Shown one piece after another: positions 63,250 to 64,000 of a DNA stretch of 64,000 bases. The notes under the pieces were generated by a model. It did no database searches, was not told the DNA's origin, and saw only the letters and a program-made list of their open reading frames with translations. Source of the stretch: Plazaster borealis (lineage: Eukaryota; Echinodermata; Asteroidea; Forcipulatida; Labidiasteridae); assembly GCA_021014325.1 (NCBI GenBank), contig CM037457.1, positions 5,066,721 to 5,130,720 on the forward strand. The letters are read 5' to 3'. A program made the position numbers and the translations under genes. Numbering within the stretch: position 1 is the stretch's first letter; each line of letters opens with the position of its first letter.

Positions 63250-63869
63250 AGAAACTATATTTTTATAAAGATATTTTGTGTTTTTCATCAATGCAAGAAG
63301 TAAAATGCCTTGGGGTGTTTGTAAAAAGAAAAAGAAATAAAATCTTACTACATCACATTGAATTTAAGATCTCCACTTAACATCGAGAAAGAAAAGCACT
63401 ACGGAAAGACGCATACATCCGTATCATCCCAGGTCATCAGCCCGGACTCGTCGGTTATTTACACAACGCACCGAATGCTTACAAAAGTCTTTAATTGAAC
63501 ACGCGGTGCATTGTCTCCAGTCCAATCTTGATGAATTCCATTGATGTCGGCAAATATCTTTTGTAATAGTACCAAGATTTAATTTCCCCTCGGCGGGATG
63601 GACCCCACGGTGATATTAACGTCCTGCAGGGACCGCGTTGATTTTAAAGAGATTGCGTGACAATTGGTAAGGCAAACTTTCATCTGTATAAATAATAATT
63701 CCCTAATAACAAGATTGTTGTTGTTTTTTCTAAAATTAGTAAGAAGAGAGATTAGAAAAATTATGTAATAGGCCTATATGGGGGTTTGCATGCCACAAAA
63801 ATGTGTTGAAATACTTTATAAGAGATAGAAATTGTACGATTCTTTTTAAGTTATAAAGCTCGATGTAGA
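63250..63869. other. No gene seen
   Basis: Contains a less A/T-rich patch at 63,360-63,650 (CATCGAGAAAG, CCGGACTCGTCGG, CGGCGGGATGG) that could be an untranslated exon or old element; there is no supporting frame. Confidence 0.35.
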
Positions 63870-64000
63870 TTGGGTGTTAGTGCGGTGAACTCAGATGCTA
63901 TACTTTGCAGACTATGGGTTTGAATCTAGGCCTGGTCAGTCGCATCACTTGTGTCCTTGAGCAATGCACTCTATCATAATTGCTTCTCTCCGCCCAGGAG
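63870..64000 (+). mobile_element. tRNA-Leu SINE, cut by window end
   Basis: Diverged head (GGGTTTGAATCTAGGCC) and start of body CTTGTGTCCTTGAGCAATG running off the window. Confidence 0.75.

Overview
This window is animal nuclear DNA with intron-rich, repeat-dense gene structure. I read it as a marine invertebrate, most likely an echinoderm and perhaps a sea star. That lineage call is an inference from the exon/intron style and the repeat types, which I could not check against a database. There is no bacterial, viral or organellar gene organisation.

Two genes can be read almost completely by joining exons, because reading frame, splice sites and residue-level similarity all agree. (1) PFAS, phosphoribosylformylglycinamidine synthase (FGAR amidotransferase), lies on the + strand at 9842-36516. 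It has 24 coding exons that join to 1,354 codons plus stop (4,065 nt), close to the 1,338 residues of the human enzyme. All catalytic blocks are present, including the glutaminase Cys1175/His1313/Glu1315. (2) FANCB, the Fanconi anaemia core-complex subunit, lies on the - strand at 39441-46982. It has 8 coding exons joining to 907 codons plus stop. The two genes are convergent, with about 2.9 kb between their stop codons. A third, smaller candidate at 6222-6533 (-) would encode a 103-residue single-pass membrane protein with a C-terminal PPxY motif. A non-coding exon with a strong donor may lie head-to-head with FANCB at about 47,190-47,440, and a lone 58-bp exon-like segment sits at 1506-1563.

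Three introns appear to use GC instead of GT at the donor: PFAS intron 7, FANCB intron 1 and probably FANCB intron 2. In each case the reading frame rules out the nearby GT sites.

Most of the remaining sequence is repeats. The main groups are: (a) several families of short inverted-repeat elements sitting in TTAA (ends AGG...CCT); (b) a GGGCCCAATTTCAT-ended family; (c) a tRNA-Leu-derived SINE with at least ten copies; (d) an element whose tRNA-like cloverleaf lies at its 3' side and whose ends can form an inverted pair; (e) a tRNA-Glu-like SINE; (f) palindromic elements carrying a hammerhead-like CTGAAGA/GAAA motif; (g) fold-back elements built of short repeated words; and (h) minisatellites: a 45-bp x ~36 array in PFAS intron 6, a 71-bp T/G-rich array at 61.6-62.0 kb, and smaller ones. 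Nested insertions give relative ages for some of these. From 47.4 kb to the end I see no convincing coding exon.

The two genes act in separate pathways (de novo purine synthesis in the cytosol; interstrand-crosslink repair in the nucleus). I see no sign of functional coupling beyond adjacency.
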